A stretch of 64,000 nt of DNA from Pseudomonas fontis. Lineage in GTDB: Bacteria; Pseudomonadota; Gammaproteobacteria; Pseudomonadales; Pseudomonadaceae. The stretch is taken from positions 177,342 through 241,341 of the forward strand of contig NZ_JAMDGY010000011.1 of assembly GCF_028656955.1 (NCBI RefSeq). Direction: 5' to 3'. The notes under the pieces were generated by a model. It was not told the DNA's origin, did no database searches, and worked only from the letters and a program-made list of their open reading frames with translations. Made by a program: the position numbers and the translations under genes. How positions within the stretch are numbered: position 1 is the stretch's first letter; every line of letters starts with the position of its first letter. Positions 17,326 to 26,984 of the stretch are shown one piece after another.

Positions 17326-20300
17326 TCAATCAATGACGCAACTGATATAAGTCGGCCACTCTCCCCCCTGATGCATATGCGCATTTGAATATTTTTCAAT
17401 CATCTGCCTGGCCTGTTCGTGGTGTGAGGTACCGAAGTCGAAATTCATTTGATCCCTATATGGCATGCGGCCTCTCCAGTAGCCCATACCCTGATCCAGC
17501 AAAATCTTGCTGACCCTACCCGACGCCCAGCTCACCGTGATAACCCGGCAGTGAAGCAAGTCACGGGGGCTGCTCATGATGTTGATGTTGATGTTGATGT
17601 TGATGTTGATGTTCGGGACGATATCAAACTGGCTCTTGAGCCAGAGCTCGAGAATGGCCTGCTGATTATCCGCCCGCATCCAATCATGGCTGAGCAGATA
17701 ACTTGGCTGGTTACCGCTCGGCGCCAGAGTTTGTACTGATAACGATTGCAGATAATCACTACGGAACAGTTCCAGGAAGCCGCTTAGCAGCATCAGAGAC
17801 CACGGCGACTTCAGGTAGCGATCCGAGTAGCTGATGGACACTGCCTGATCATTGGTAATCAGGGTGGCCAGCTCCGGCATCTGGGCGTCGATCAGGGTAG
17901 TTAGGCGTCTTCTCAGAGTGTTGACTGGGCCATCGAGCTGCGAGGTGATTTCAACAATGCGCGCTCCCTGCTTGCGTTGGTTCCAGCCACTGCTGTCGAT
18001 GGTATTTCCTGGCACTGCTGCCATCAGTCTGCTGGTGACCCAGACCACATCAGAATGACCTTGTAGCCAATCGCCCCCGGGAACTCCAACACTGTTCATG
18101 CTGCTATACAGGCTTCTGACGCCTGCTTGAGATGACAACTGGGCAATCAGGTGGGGAGCTTGCAGATTTGTAGCATCCAGCTCGAGTAGCTCAACGCCCA
18201 AACGTGCAAGCAATGCTAGGGTTTCCTTTTGCTCGGCACTCAACAAAGCGGAATCGGTAATGCCGATCCTGACTTTGAGCCGCTCGGCGATTGCCCAGGT
18301 AAGCACCTGCTCCCTAAAACGTGGATGGTCGAGATCCCAGTTCACATGGTCGCCGTGTAGACACACTAGGATCGATCCTGTTTGATCACGGCGATCCAAC
18401 GAACTAACGGCGAAACTCAGCTCACGCAGCGGGCCAACGGAGCAGTGGCGAGCGCCATGGATGTTTACGAATACATCTGGAAGCCCAAGGTGTTCAACCA
18501 GTTGAGACTCACTCAGCCATTGCAGCGCCAGTTTGCGGTCCAGTTCCTCGCGCTCGACACGGCTATCTTGGCTGGCTAGGCAATGCGAGCAGACATTCTC
18601 GCAGTCGACTGGGCAGCGCAGGCGCTCCAGCGCCTTATTCAGTAGCAGAGCGAGATCGCTCAGGCCGGCCAGAACGAAACCGGCACCACCGCTGACTTCA
18701 TCGAACAACTGGATGACGGAGCGCCCTTGCCTGCTGTCTCTGTCGCGATCCAAACGATAGCTGAAACCCATCTCTCCGCTGGCAATACCGAGTCGGTCGG
18801 CGATCACATCGCGCATGGCGACGCCGATAGTCGCGGCGATCAGACGCCCCTTGATTGAGTCAAGTAGCCATTCTCCAGTGAGTGGGTTCCTGAGGAATAT
18901 TTCCAATACATCGGTGCGAATCTGATAACCAAGATGCAGACCAGCCTTGACCGCTTCGCCCGAACAATCTCTCTCCTTGCGGCTGCCGGCAACTCCGCCA
19001 ACCGGGCGGTGGGCTTTATCGGGCTGCAAATCCTTAGGCACTTCGCCCGAGGCGAGGATGGACTCGGCACGTCCACAGGTCATGCAGACGGCATAACCTT
19101 TTTCATGTTCGCCGGATGAGTGATGGAAAACACTGCCTTCATGACCAAAGCGCACAAAGCCGCAGCGTTCATCAGGCAGCGCAATGCTTTCTCCAATCAG
19201 CTGGATGCGCGGTCGCTCGACGCGGATGAACTTTTGCGAAGTGACGTCGTTGGTGGTTTCCTCGTAAAAGTCGGTTACGAAGCCGCCCGGACGAAGCACC
19301 ATGCGGCGCTCGCTGGATGGAATCGGCGTCGTGCAATGCGAGCAGCACAGCCCTGCGTCGTTTGCATAGGCGTTTTCGATCACCCCAGTGCTACCGCACT
19401 CCGAGCAGCGCCAGGCGATATCGAACTTTTGTGCCTCGTTGACCTGTCCATCAGCATGCCACTGCAGGCTGACACCGGCGGAACGATAGACGCGTCCATC
19501 GATCACTACCTGTGCGCCGGGAGCATATTCACGAATTGCGATATTCAAGCTGCGTGATGGCATTTCCTTGTTGTCGAAGATGCTGTCTTCGCGACTAGCA
19601 TCCTCTTTTCTATGTTGATGCAAGAAGTCTTCGACATTGTAAGTTTTGAGGCTCACTACATCCGTAGGAAAGCCATATCCAGGCAGGAATGCAGAGGACG
19701 CCAGATAGCGAAGCAGGTACTCATTCTCGTGGCGCTGTTTTTCCAGTGCCAGTGCCTTCTTGTAAGGCCCGTCGCTGGCGGCCTGAAGCTTCTGATTAAT
19801 ATTACGATACTCACCTAACCAGCGTTCCTCGAGATCGTGCAACGCCAGTCGGGCTCCACCAGTGATTGAGCTGAGCGAGCGGCCCTCCAAACAGGTGCCA
19901 CGCACCAGTTGCTTCACCGGACTACCATATTCCTCGGCGCTCGCCGTTAGCCAGGCCTTGAAGTGTTGGCAGGGCGAGTCGTCCGGGGCGAAAAACCAGT
20001 GCAGGGTAAGCTTGGTACGATCGCCATCATTGCTGCTGTGCATGCGCAGGAATAACGCCAGCAACATAGAGTTGACATGCCGCTGCACAATACGCGCTGA
20101 GCTGAGCGTAATGATTGGGGCCGGAATGGCGGTTACGAACGGCCACTTAGGATTGGCGAAGGCTCGCTGATTATGTGGGTCGGCCTTGCAAAGCGTATAG
20201 GCAATAGCCCGCGCTTCCTTGCGTCGTCCGGCCCGGCCGGCGCGCTGCAGATAGTTGGCTGGATGTGGCGGTAGGTTATTCATCACCACGGCGGAAATGC

Positions 20301-23300
20301 CGCCGATATCCACCCCCATCTCCATGGTGGTGGAGCAATTCAGCGCGTTGATGTCGCCACGCTTGAACTCCTCAACATAGTTATCCAGCCGTTTTGCCGA
20401 CTGTTGGGCCGAGTGTTCAGCTGTCCGATAGTAAAAACCACCCTCGACTGTACGGTCGCTGATATCAGTCCACAGTGACTCCTGACGTAACTGGGCAATT
20501 ATTGGATCTTTTGCGACCAATTGACGGATCTGCATTTGCTTGCGCAATGGGCTGCCATCGTCCTTGAGACTACTAAAAGCTGGTAGCTGGATCTTTTGGC
20601 AACGGTAATCCTGGCTCTGTATTTTTTGCGGCAGATAGGGCGTCAGACCACGGAAGGTGGTGTCGAAGATACGCCGAGTCAGCGGGCAGACCCAGCCCTC
20701 GGTAGGCAGCGAGAAGGTAAGAGTTTCCAGGCGCAGACGATGGCCAGTATCGGAGGCCTCCAGAATGCCTGCACTGACTAGTGCCGTCCATGCCGCCTCT
20801 AGCCAGCTGTTGATCTTGTCGGCATCCGCACTCAGGTTGCGATCAAGGCCGGTTGCCAGCTCGAGCAGCTTGATCAGACGATTCGGCGTCCCAGGCTTGA
20901 TCTGTGGCCATTTTCTGATGGTGTTGCTTTCCTGCACGTCCTCCCTCTTAGGCGAATAGAGCGCCTTTGGGCTGAAGCGGCTGCCCATCCAGCGACGCAT
21001 TTTGGTTTCCATTGGGATGAACGTGTTTTCCCGGACGTAGAAATCGAGGGCCACTTTCAGGAAATCGCGCCAGTCTTCCGGTGTCAGAGAGCTTCTGGGA
21101 TCATTAGCATCGCCTTCTGCGAGAGTGGCCCGAGTATCGACCCACAGCGGCGGAGGCGCCGAAACCTTGTTCAACCCCTGGTAGCCAACCTTGACTAGCC
21201 CCAGCGTTTCTGTACTGTTTTGATTCTTGGGCCGCCGGGCGTATTCGCGCGCCAGCAGTAAACGCGCCATAGTCAGACCGCCTTCATAGCCATCAAATAA
21301 CGCCGGATTGGCATAGCGGTTGTAGCGCAAAATGAATTGGTCAATATCCTTCGCTGCTGCAATGGTTTGGGCCATCTGCTGCCAGGGAATAACTCTGGCC
21401 GGGCTTACCAGAGAGGCGCCGCTCTGCAAAAGCTCAGCTTTTTTACGCAGATCTGCCGCCGTACCGGCCAAGCCCTGTTTTTCCAGGCTGTCTGCTAGAA
21501 CGAGCATTTCTGCAGGACTGCCGCTAGGAGTGTCTTTGGGAGCTGCGTCGACCTTGGCTTGCTCATTTCGCAGACTTTCGAACACCAGCCCCCGTAGCCG
21601 TGAACGCTCTGCCTCCTGCTGCATTCTGACTGCCATTCGCGCCGTGCCCTGGCGGCTGTCAGTGAAGGTGATCAGCTTGCGTCCGCGCCCCGGCAGTTCC
21701 TCGGGGGAACGGCCATTGCAATCTTCCTTGTCAGGATCGGGGCAGAATTCCAGAACCGTCGGTACGGCGTTGGCAACATAGAAGGGCGCACCGAGGTATG
21801 CCTTGCGTATAAAATCGTTGGTGCCAAATGATGAGTGATCGCAATTGCTGCAGCAGGAGTTTGCCTCCTCTACCAACACGATGCCGATATTGCGGGTAGC
21901 GTTCACGCCACCCAACTTCTGACTTTCGAGGTCCAAGTTGTACGAGAAATAGGGGTCGTGTGCTGCCTGCATCCCAGCAATGATCAGCCCCTTACTGCCG
22001 GCGTCGATTCTTGCCACTTCGGCAGGTGAGTCCTCGCCGCCCTGTTCGTGGTTGAGAGCGAACTCGTCACCCGCATAGGGACTAGGCTGGTGCAACTCAC
22101 CGTTGCGATCCTCGGCCAGAAGGTGAGGTGTCTTGCAGTCATCACAGAAACCCAACTCATACACCGGGGCATGGCACTCGCAGCGTGCTCGCTGGTTCAC
22201 ATATACGTTACCGAACAACCAGTCCTGCAGATGACTGGATTTCGCTCTGCACTGTGGGTCGACACAAGCCCAGAGGCCATGAAGCATGCGCTGGAACAGG
22301 TGAACCCGAAGCTTGAGAAACGGAGGCTGGCTTTTATCCGGGTGAGTACCGGTCATGGTGTCGAGCCAGTCGAGCACCTCCCGCTGCTGTTCGAGCCGGG
22401 TGCCTCCCTGCAAATGCCCAGCAACCTCAGCTATCAGGTCGTTAAGGTCAAGTGGCGTGAGAGCGGTGATCACGACGTGACGCAGGCGCCGAGCAATGTT
22501 GCTCTGGCACAATGCCTCAAAGCGCGTAGGAGATACTTCGGCGTCCGGCTCGATATCGCAGATGGTCGTAAGGGCGATGTCTTCGCCTGGCGAGTCGAAC
22601 GCAAGATCTGGCCAAACGCGCGAGCCGCCTATGACCTCAACCTGATCAAGTGCAACACCTGCAAGGTTTGCCAGATAGTGTTTCAGTCGCTCTTCGGCAT
22701 CAGCGCCAGCTATAGTGGCCGAGGTAGCGATGAAACGAATTTGCTCGGACTGCATTCCAAAAGCCTGGACTACCCGGCGAAGCAATAGGGACAGTTCGGC
22801 TGCTTGGGAACCCACGTAGGTATGAGCCTCGTCGAGGACGATCCAGCGTAGTGACTGTTGCTGCTTCGAGATCTCCAGAATCGGGCTGTCGACCTGGCGT
22901 ACCAGCATGTACTCCAGCATAGTGGCGTTGGTCATCAGGATGGGAGCGGGCTCCCTGCGTAGCAGTTCCCGCGACAGGATCTGATTGGGCTTCTGTTGCT
23001 GTTCCTTGCGGACTTTGTCGGCGCGCTCTTCGGTCTTGCCGTTGTAAAGGCAGAAGCGGATGTTATCGCTGTACTTGCGAGTCCAGGCGTCAAGGCGCTC
23101 CTGCTGGGAGTTGATCAGGGCATTGAGTGGGTAGAGGAATAGAGCGCGGACGCCCACCAGGGCTGCCGCACTGCACTCATGCTCGCGAACCAGATCTTCT
23201 AGGATCGGCACCATGAAACATTCGGTCTTGCCCGAGCCGGTGCCGGTAGTGATGACGGCCGAGCGCGGTTTTTCGTCGCGCAGGGTACGCCAAGCCTGCA

Positions 23301-23607
23301 CTTGGTGAACGTAGGGATGTGCAGTTCTCGGGAACTGGTAAGCCGGCGCATTCTCCAATGTATCAAGCAGGCAGGATGACAGTAGCTGCTCATCCTGCAG
23401 ATCCTGCAGGCGCAGCTTGGACTCCTTCCAGCCAAAAGTGTGCTCGAACACTGGTGGGGCCAGGAAACAACCGTCAGCCCCAAGCTCGTTCACCATACTT
23501 TGACTCAGATGCTGACGAAGGCCCGGATGATTGATGCCCAGAACACCCAGCGTCGCCTCGCGGGTACGTTCAAGGCTTTGCTGAATCAAATCCCTAAAAA
23601 AATGCAT
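17326..23607 (-). CDS. druE: Druantia DruE-type helicase with DUF1998
   Basis: At 2093 residues this has the size and layout of DruE. A DEAD/DEAH helicase core has TTGTGSGKTE near residue 119 and LDEAHTYVGS near 259. The C-terminal helicase lobe (STTMEMGVDIGG, then QRAGRAGRR) is near 1085-1130, and a DUF1998-type C-terminus carries ENVCSHCLASQDSR near 1672. Additional cysteine clusters near 470 (CHAPVYELGFCDDC), 1407 (CSECG ... CSHC) and 1512 (CMTCG) probably bind zinc. It begins nine bases after druH with an AAGGAG ribosome site. Druantia systems restrict phage by an unresolved DNA-based mechanism. A hexanucleotide repeat near the 3' end encodes (Asn-Ile)6. Confidence 0.88.
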   Translation of the reverse strand: MHFFRDLIQQSLERTREATLGVLGINHPGLRQHLSQSMVNELGADGCFLAPPVFEHTFGWKESKLRLQDLQDEQLLSSCLLDTLENAPAYQFPRTAHPYVHQVQAWRTLRDEKPRSAVITTGTGSGKTECFMVPILEDLVREHECSAAALVGVRALFLYPLNALINSQQERLDAWTRKYSDNIRFCLYNGKTEERADKVRKEQQQKPNQILSRELLRREPAPILMTNATMLEYMLVRQVDSPILEISKQQQSLRWIVLDEAHTYVGSQAAELSLLLRRVVQAFGMQSEQIRFIATSATIAGADAEERLKHYLANLAGVALDQVEVIGGSRVWPDLAFDSPGEDIALTTICDIEPDAEVSPTRFEALCQSNIARRLRHVVITALTPLDLNDLIAEVAGHLQGGTRLEQQREVLDWLDTMTGTHPDKSQPPFLKLRVHLFQRMLHGLWACVDPQCRAKSSHLQDWLFGNVYVNQRARCECHAPVYELGFCDDCKTPHLLAEDRNGELHQPSPYAGDEFALNHEQGGEDSPAEVARIDAGSKGLIIAGMQAAHDPYFSYNLDLESQKLGGVNATRNIGIVLVEEANSCCSNCDHSSFGTNDFIRKAYLGAPFYVANAVPTVLEFCPDPDKEDCNGRSPEELPGRGRKLITFTDSRQGTARMAVRMQQEAERSRLRGLVFESLRNEQAKVDAAPKDTPSGSPAEMLVLADSLEKQGLAGTAADLRKKAELLQSGASLVSPARVIPWQQMAQTIAAAKDIDQFILRYNRYANPALFDGYEGGLTMARLLLAREYARRPKNQNSTETLGLVKVGYQGLNKVSAPPPLWVDTRATLAEGDANDPRSSLTPEDWRDFLKVALDFYVRENTFIPMETKMRRWMGSRFSPKALYSPKREDVQESNTIRKWPQIKPGTPNRLIKLLELATGLDRNLSADADKINSWLEAAWTALVSAGILEASDTGHRLRLETLTFSLPTEGWVCPLTRRIFDTTFRGLTPYLPQKIQSQDYRCQKIQLPAFSSLKDDGSPLRKQMQIRQLVAKDPIIAQLRQESLWTDISDRTVEGGFYYRTAEHSAQQSAKRLDNYVEEFKRGDINALNCSTTMEMGVDIGGISAVVMNNLPPHPANYLQRAGRAGRRKEARAIAYTLCKADPHNQRAFANPKWPFVTAIPAPIITLSSARIVQRHVNSMLLALFLRMHSSNDGDRTKLTLHWFFAPDDSPCQHFKAWLTASAEEYGSPVKQLVRGTCLEGRSLSSITGGARLALHDLEERWLGEYRNINQKLQAASDGPYKKALALEKQRHENEYLLRYLASSAFLPGYGFPTDVVSLKTYNVEDFLHQHRKEDASREDSIFDNKEMPSRSLNIAIREYAPGAQVVIDGRVYRSAGVSLQWHADGQVNEAQKFDIAWRCSECGSTGVIENAYANDAGLCCSHCTTPIPSSERRMVLRPGGFVTDFYEETTNDVTSQKFIRVERPRIQLIGESIALPDERCGFVRFGHEGSVFHHSSGEHEKGYAVCMTCGRAESILASGEVPKDLQPDKAHRPVGGVAGSRKERDCSGEAVKAGLHLGYQIRTDVLEIFLRNPLTGEWLLDSIKGRLIAATIGVAMRDVIADRLGIASGEMGFSYRLDRDRDSRQGRSVIQLFDEVSGGAGFVLAGLSDLALLLNKALERLRCPVDCENVCSHCLASQDSRVEREELDRKLALQWLSESQLVEHLGLPDVFVNIHGARHCSVGPLRELSFAVSSLDRRDQTGSILVCLHGDHVNWDLDHPRFREQVLTWAIAERLKVRIGITDSALLSAEQKETLALLARLGVELLELDATNLQAPHLIAQLSSQAGVRSLYSSMNSVGVPGGDWLQGHSDVVWVTSRLMAAVPGNTIDSSGWNQRKQGARIVEITSQLDGPVNTLRRRLTTLIDAQMPELATLITNDQAVSISYSDRYLKSPWSLMLLSGFLELFRSDYLQSLSVQTLAPSGNQPSYLLSHDWMRADNQQAILELWLKSQFDIVPNINININININIMSSPRDLLHCRVITVSWASGRVSKILLDQGMGYWRGRMPYRDQMNFDFGTSHHEQARQMIEKYSNAHMHQGGEWPTYISCVID
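17578..17613 (-). repeat. Six-copy hexanucleotide repeat inside druE
   Basis: GATGTT is repeated six times without interruption on the plus strand. On the coding strand it gives AACATC repeats, translated as six Asn-Ile dipeptides near residue 2000 of the helicase. The unit is six bases, so copy-number change would lengthen or shorten the protein without a frameshift. Confidence 0.95.
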
Positions 23608-23616
23608 TGCAACTCC

Positions 23617-26600
23617 TTATGCCTCGTTCTGCGAGGCGAGTAAATAGGACACCACCAAGGCATGTACCGGTATGAACCAGCCTTGGCGGTCGAAGTCGGC
23701 AACCAGACGGATAGCAAATTTCAAATAGGCCGGCGTTGCTGGCAAGTCGGTGATTTTGGCCCGTCCAGCGGTGACAAAAGCCATGAAGATCGGTAGATAG
23801 GCCACTGCATCGGTGAACTCCGCCAGCGAAAGAGCTTTCACCAGAGGCGGCAGCAACTGCCTGTCAATCCAGCTGGAAAGTTCGCTGCCCAGCAAGGTAG
23901 GCCAGTTCCGATTGGCTTCATGCAGGTGCCTTAGGCCCTGATACCAAGCCGGCAGAACCTGCTCCAGAGGTAGCTTCTTTAATGAGCTGCAATTGCCAGT
24001 GCTTAGGTAGTCCCCAAGGTAATCGAAGCCGGAAACGATGCAACGCAGTGCCTCGGCGCGCTTCGAGACGAGAGTATTGACCAGTGCGTCAGGAAGTCCG
24101 GTCAGTCGCATATAGTCTTGGAACAGTCGATAGGCCTGTGCCCACAGTGGAAGCGGGATGGTTTCCCAGATGACGGAGAGTTCATCGCGGATGCGTGCGC
24201 AGAACGACTCATCCATCTCAAGGCGAAACACCGAGAAACTCAACGCCTCTTGATTGCGCGAAAGAGCCTTCCAGGTTTCGAAGGAAGAGAGTGGCAGGTG
24301 GCGGTAGTTCTGCTTCAAGTCAGCCAAGTACTGCCAGCCGCTGTGGTTGAAATCGTACGCCATGGCTGCAATCTGTTGGTCGATGGCATGCGGATTGTGC
24401 TCAGGGTGAAAAACCTCTGCAGCACGGTGCAGTGAGCATATTTCAGCGGCGGTATCCAAGCCATTGACAGGTACCACGTATAAAGCCGGGCGAAAGCGAA
24501 TGCTTGAGGATTCTGCCGGGTAGATCAGCCACGGTCCACGGGGCTGCATGGCTTGCGGTATCTCAAAGCTGCCGATGCCAACGGCTTCGCTGGTCCTCTC
24601 GGTCAATTGCAACGGGGTACGCTTGGGGTCGGATAGGAGCATGGCTTCAGCCTGCACGCCATCCAGTACGGAGGTATTAGAAACGCCACTCACGTAGAAG
24701 GCATGCCGTCCCTCCCACTGCAGCTGGCCACCATAGCGGCGTATATCGAGCTTCAGCAGCGGTTGTTCGGTTTCCAGAGAAAATCTGATGTAGGCATCCT
24801 GTTCATCCACTGCCCCCAACATGTTCTGCATGTCGCCTAAGTAGCTGAACAGGTTGAGCATTACAGGTGCTGAGCCAACCCGGATGCTGTATGTCCGCTG
24901 CGGATGCGGCTGTTCCGCGCATATCAGCTCCAGCTGCATATGGAAGTTCTGTCCCTGGGTAAGACCTGAGGTCAGTGAAATGCGATGGCCCATCAGATCG
25001 GCCAATATCAACTCCCTGGCTCGCGACGGATTGCCATATTGATCCAGCAGGCGTGCCCCCTGGTAAGGATAGGGCAGGTGAAGCTGGAGAGACGGCAGTC
25101 CTTGGCCTAATTCGAGAACAAAGGTCGAAGGGGGGGCCTCACCTTGGTGGCGCATGTAAAGTGAATTTTCGTCCCGTTCCACTACCAGAGCATTGCTGAC
25201 GACGTGTAAATCTAGTTGTGCAACCCCTTTGATCTGGAGACGTGCAGGCTGTTCTCGTACTCCCGGGAATAGCGAAAGATTGAAATCTCTGGGTAGGACA
25301 CCGAAACGGCGCTGCAATAGTGTCTTGCCCGAGCGGGTGCGTAAGGTATAACGAGCTGAGCCACAACGGCTGCTACGTTGACGGTCCAGTAGCTCGCCAT
25401 TGACGAACTCAAGCAAGTCCTCTCTGGCATGAGGGTAGCCTTCAGGCAGTTCTAGGTTGGGCCAGCCAAGGTAGACCATCGCAGGAGAGCTTTCGTAAAG
25501 TGCAAATATACCCGTGAGAGTTGGTTTAGCGTCATCGTTGTCTGCCTGATTCAGCTCGACCTGATAGTGGTCATCCCCCCTTACCAGAGATAGGTTGACG
25601 TTTGCCTCCAGCCAGAGGCCGTTCTCCTGATCCTCGAGCAGAAAATTTGCAGCGCCACCTTCGCAATTGGTGGCAAAGCCCGGGGGGACTCGGAGTCGAA
25701 CCAATCCGGATGACAGCGAGCAACTGGACGAAGCGACCAGTTGCCAGCGTTCGGAGCGATTCTCGAAAATCAAGGGTATGTCGTGGTAGTCGAGGGCACT
25801 ACCATCGAAGAACTGGCAATGAACCATTCGCCCGTTATCCAGCAACCGAAGGCTCAGCGGCTCGTCAAGTCTGCGACGTTCGAGTGTGACCTGAGGGTTG
25901 GAGAAGCGGACCTTGAAGCCTTGTTCAGTGAGCTGGCCGTAAACGGCGGGACCTCTGGCCAAGAGCCTTTCACCTTCGTAATAAGCCAACTCAAGGCGGG
26001 TACTGCCCAGACTCGTCGGATCGACTACGAATGTTGCCTCCTGAGGCAGGATCAATTCGGTGCGGATCAACCACTGAGGCAATGTGCCATACAGAAAATG
26101 CTCGCAAGTGAAGACCCTGGCCTTCTCTAAGGCCTCCTTGCGCTCCTGACGTTTCTGTCCTGCATCGCGTAGCCAATCATTGAGCAGCGTGCGGGAGTTG
26201 CTTTCATCCAGCGGAATTGGGAAGGCATCCGTCCAGCCTGGTGCGACCTTATCTAGGTAGTTGGCTGGATCCTGTTGATCCTTCAAGGGGTAGTGCTCGA
26301 CCAGATACATGAGCTGATCAACGATGCCCGCCAGCAGCCGTCGCGTTTCCAAGTTGCGGAAGATGAGCGGTAGCTCATTTTCGAAGTCCGCCATCAAATC
26401 CGCTGTTGTTCTGCGGTTACCTTCAGTGCGATAGAAGTGCTTGATCCCCCTGCGCACAGCCCGTCCAAATCCGTGCGACTCACTTTGCACCAGTGGCCAA
26501 GGAAGGCCGCCTTCGGCAAATAGAGAGCCGAGCCAGTCGCGACTATTCTCACGAAAGCGTATCGGTCTACTCCAGTACGCCAGCCCGCTACTTGTCAGGC

Positions 26601-26916
26601 TGGCATGCTGCTGCGGGGACAAGGAGATCCCAAGTAATGTTTCCGGCCCCGACCATGACCATGAGCTGTTGTAGTCGCGCCGATACTGCTCACTGACAAA
26701 CAGGCAAAAGCAAGCAGCCAGGTGAGTTGAGTAGTTTTGTACTGAGCCTCTTCTAAAGTAGCTGCTCAACATTTCAATTAGTGACCGATACTCAGACTCA
26801 GTAACGTGATAGCTGTAGAGTGGCTTACCGTCAGGACCTTTAAACATAGTCCGGATGAACAGGAGTTCACTTAGCCATGCCTTAGCAGCAGTGGTGGCAG
26901 GTGCGTTCAATTCCAT
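23617..26916 (-). CDS. druH: Druantia type III DruH-type protein
   Basis: This 1099-residue protein directly precedes druE on the same strand, the gene order of Druantia type III (DruH then DruE), and its length fits DruH. I see no enzyme motif; the sequence is a long mixed alpha/beta protein rich in Leu, Arg and Gln, without signal peptide or membrane helices. Translation starts at ATG 26916 behind AAAAGGAG. Naming rests mainly on context with the DUF1998 helicase and on size, not on a signature motif. It could be a structural or sensing subunit working with DruE. Confidence 0.78.
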   Translation of the reverse strand: MELNAPATTAAKAWLSELLFIRTMFKGPDGKPLYSYHVTESEYRSLIEMLSSYFRRGSVQNYSTHLAACFCLFVSEQYRRDYNSSWSWSGPETLLGISLSPQQHASLTSSGLAYWSRPIRFRENSRDWLGSLFAEGGLPWPLVQSESHGFGRAVRRGIKHFYRTEGNRRTTADLMADFENELPLIFRNLETRRLLAGIVDQLMYLVEHYPLKDQQDPANYLDKVAPGWTDAFPIPLDESNSRTLLNDWLRDAGQKRQERKEALEKARVFTCEHFLYGTLPQWLIRTELILPQEATFVVDPTSLGSTRLELAYYEGERLLARGPAVYGQLTEQGFKVRFSNPQVTLERRRLDEPLSLRLLDNGRMVHCQFFDGSALDYHDIPLIFENRSERWQLVASSSCSLSSGLVRLRVPPGFATNCEGGAANFLLEDQENGLWLEANVNLSLVRGDDHYQVELNQADNDDAKPTLTGIFALYESSPAMVYLGWPNLELPEGYPHAREDLLEFVNGELLDRQRSSRCGSARYTLRTRSGKTLLQRRFGVLPRDFNLSLFPGVREQPARLQIKGVAQLDLHVVSNALVVERDENSLYMRHQGEAPPSTFVLELGQGLPSLQLHLPYPYQGARLLDQYGNPSRARELILADLMGHRISLTSGLTQGQNFHMQLELICAEQPHPQRTYSIRVGSAPVMLNLFSYLGDMQNMLGAVDEQDAYIRFSLETEQPLLKLDIRRYGGQLQWEGRHAFYVSGVSNTSVLDGVQAEAMLLSDPKRTPLQLTERTSEAVGIGSFEIPQAMQPRGPWLIYPAESSSIRFRPALYVVPVNGLDTAAEICSLHRAAEVFHPEHNPHAIDQQIAAMAYDFNHSGWQYLADLKQNYRHLPLSSFETWKALSRNQEALSFSVFRLEMDESFCARIRDELSVIWETIPLPLWAQAYRLFQDYMRLTGLPDALVNTLVSKRAEALRCIVSGFDYLGDYLSTGNCSSLKKLPLEQVLPAWYQGLRHLHEANRNWPTLLGSELSSWIDRQLLPPLVKALSLAEFTDAVAYLPIFMAFVTAGRAKITDLPATPAYLKFAIRLVADFDRQGWFIPVHALVVSYLLASQNEA

Positions 26917-26984
26917 CGAAAACTCCTTTTATGTTCTCTGGCTCTACGCAGACTGCATGCCAGGTCCTGCCATAACTTTTTTGG

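Noticed and set aside
17578..17613. CRISPR-like array
   Set aside because: The repeats are contiguous six-base units without spacers; no CRISPR array or cas gene was seen anywhere in the window.
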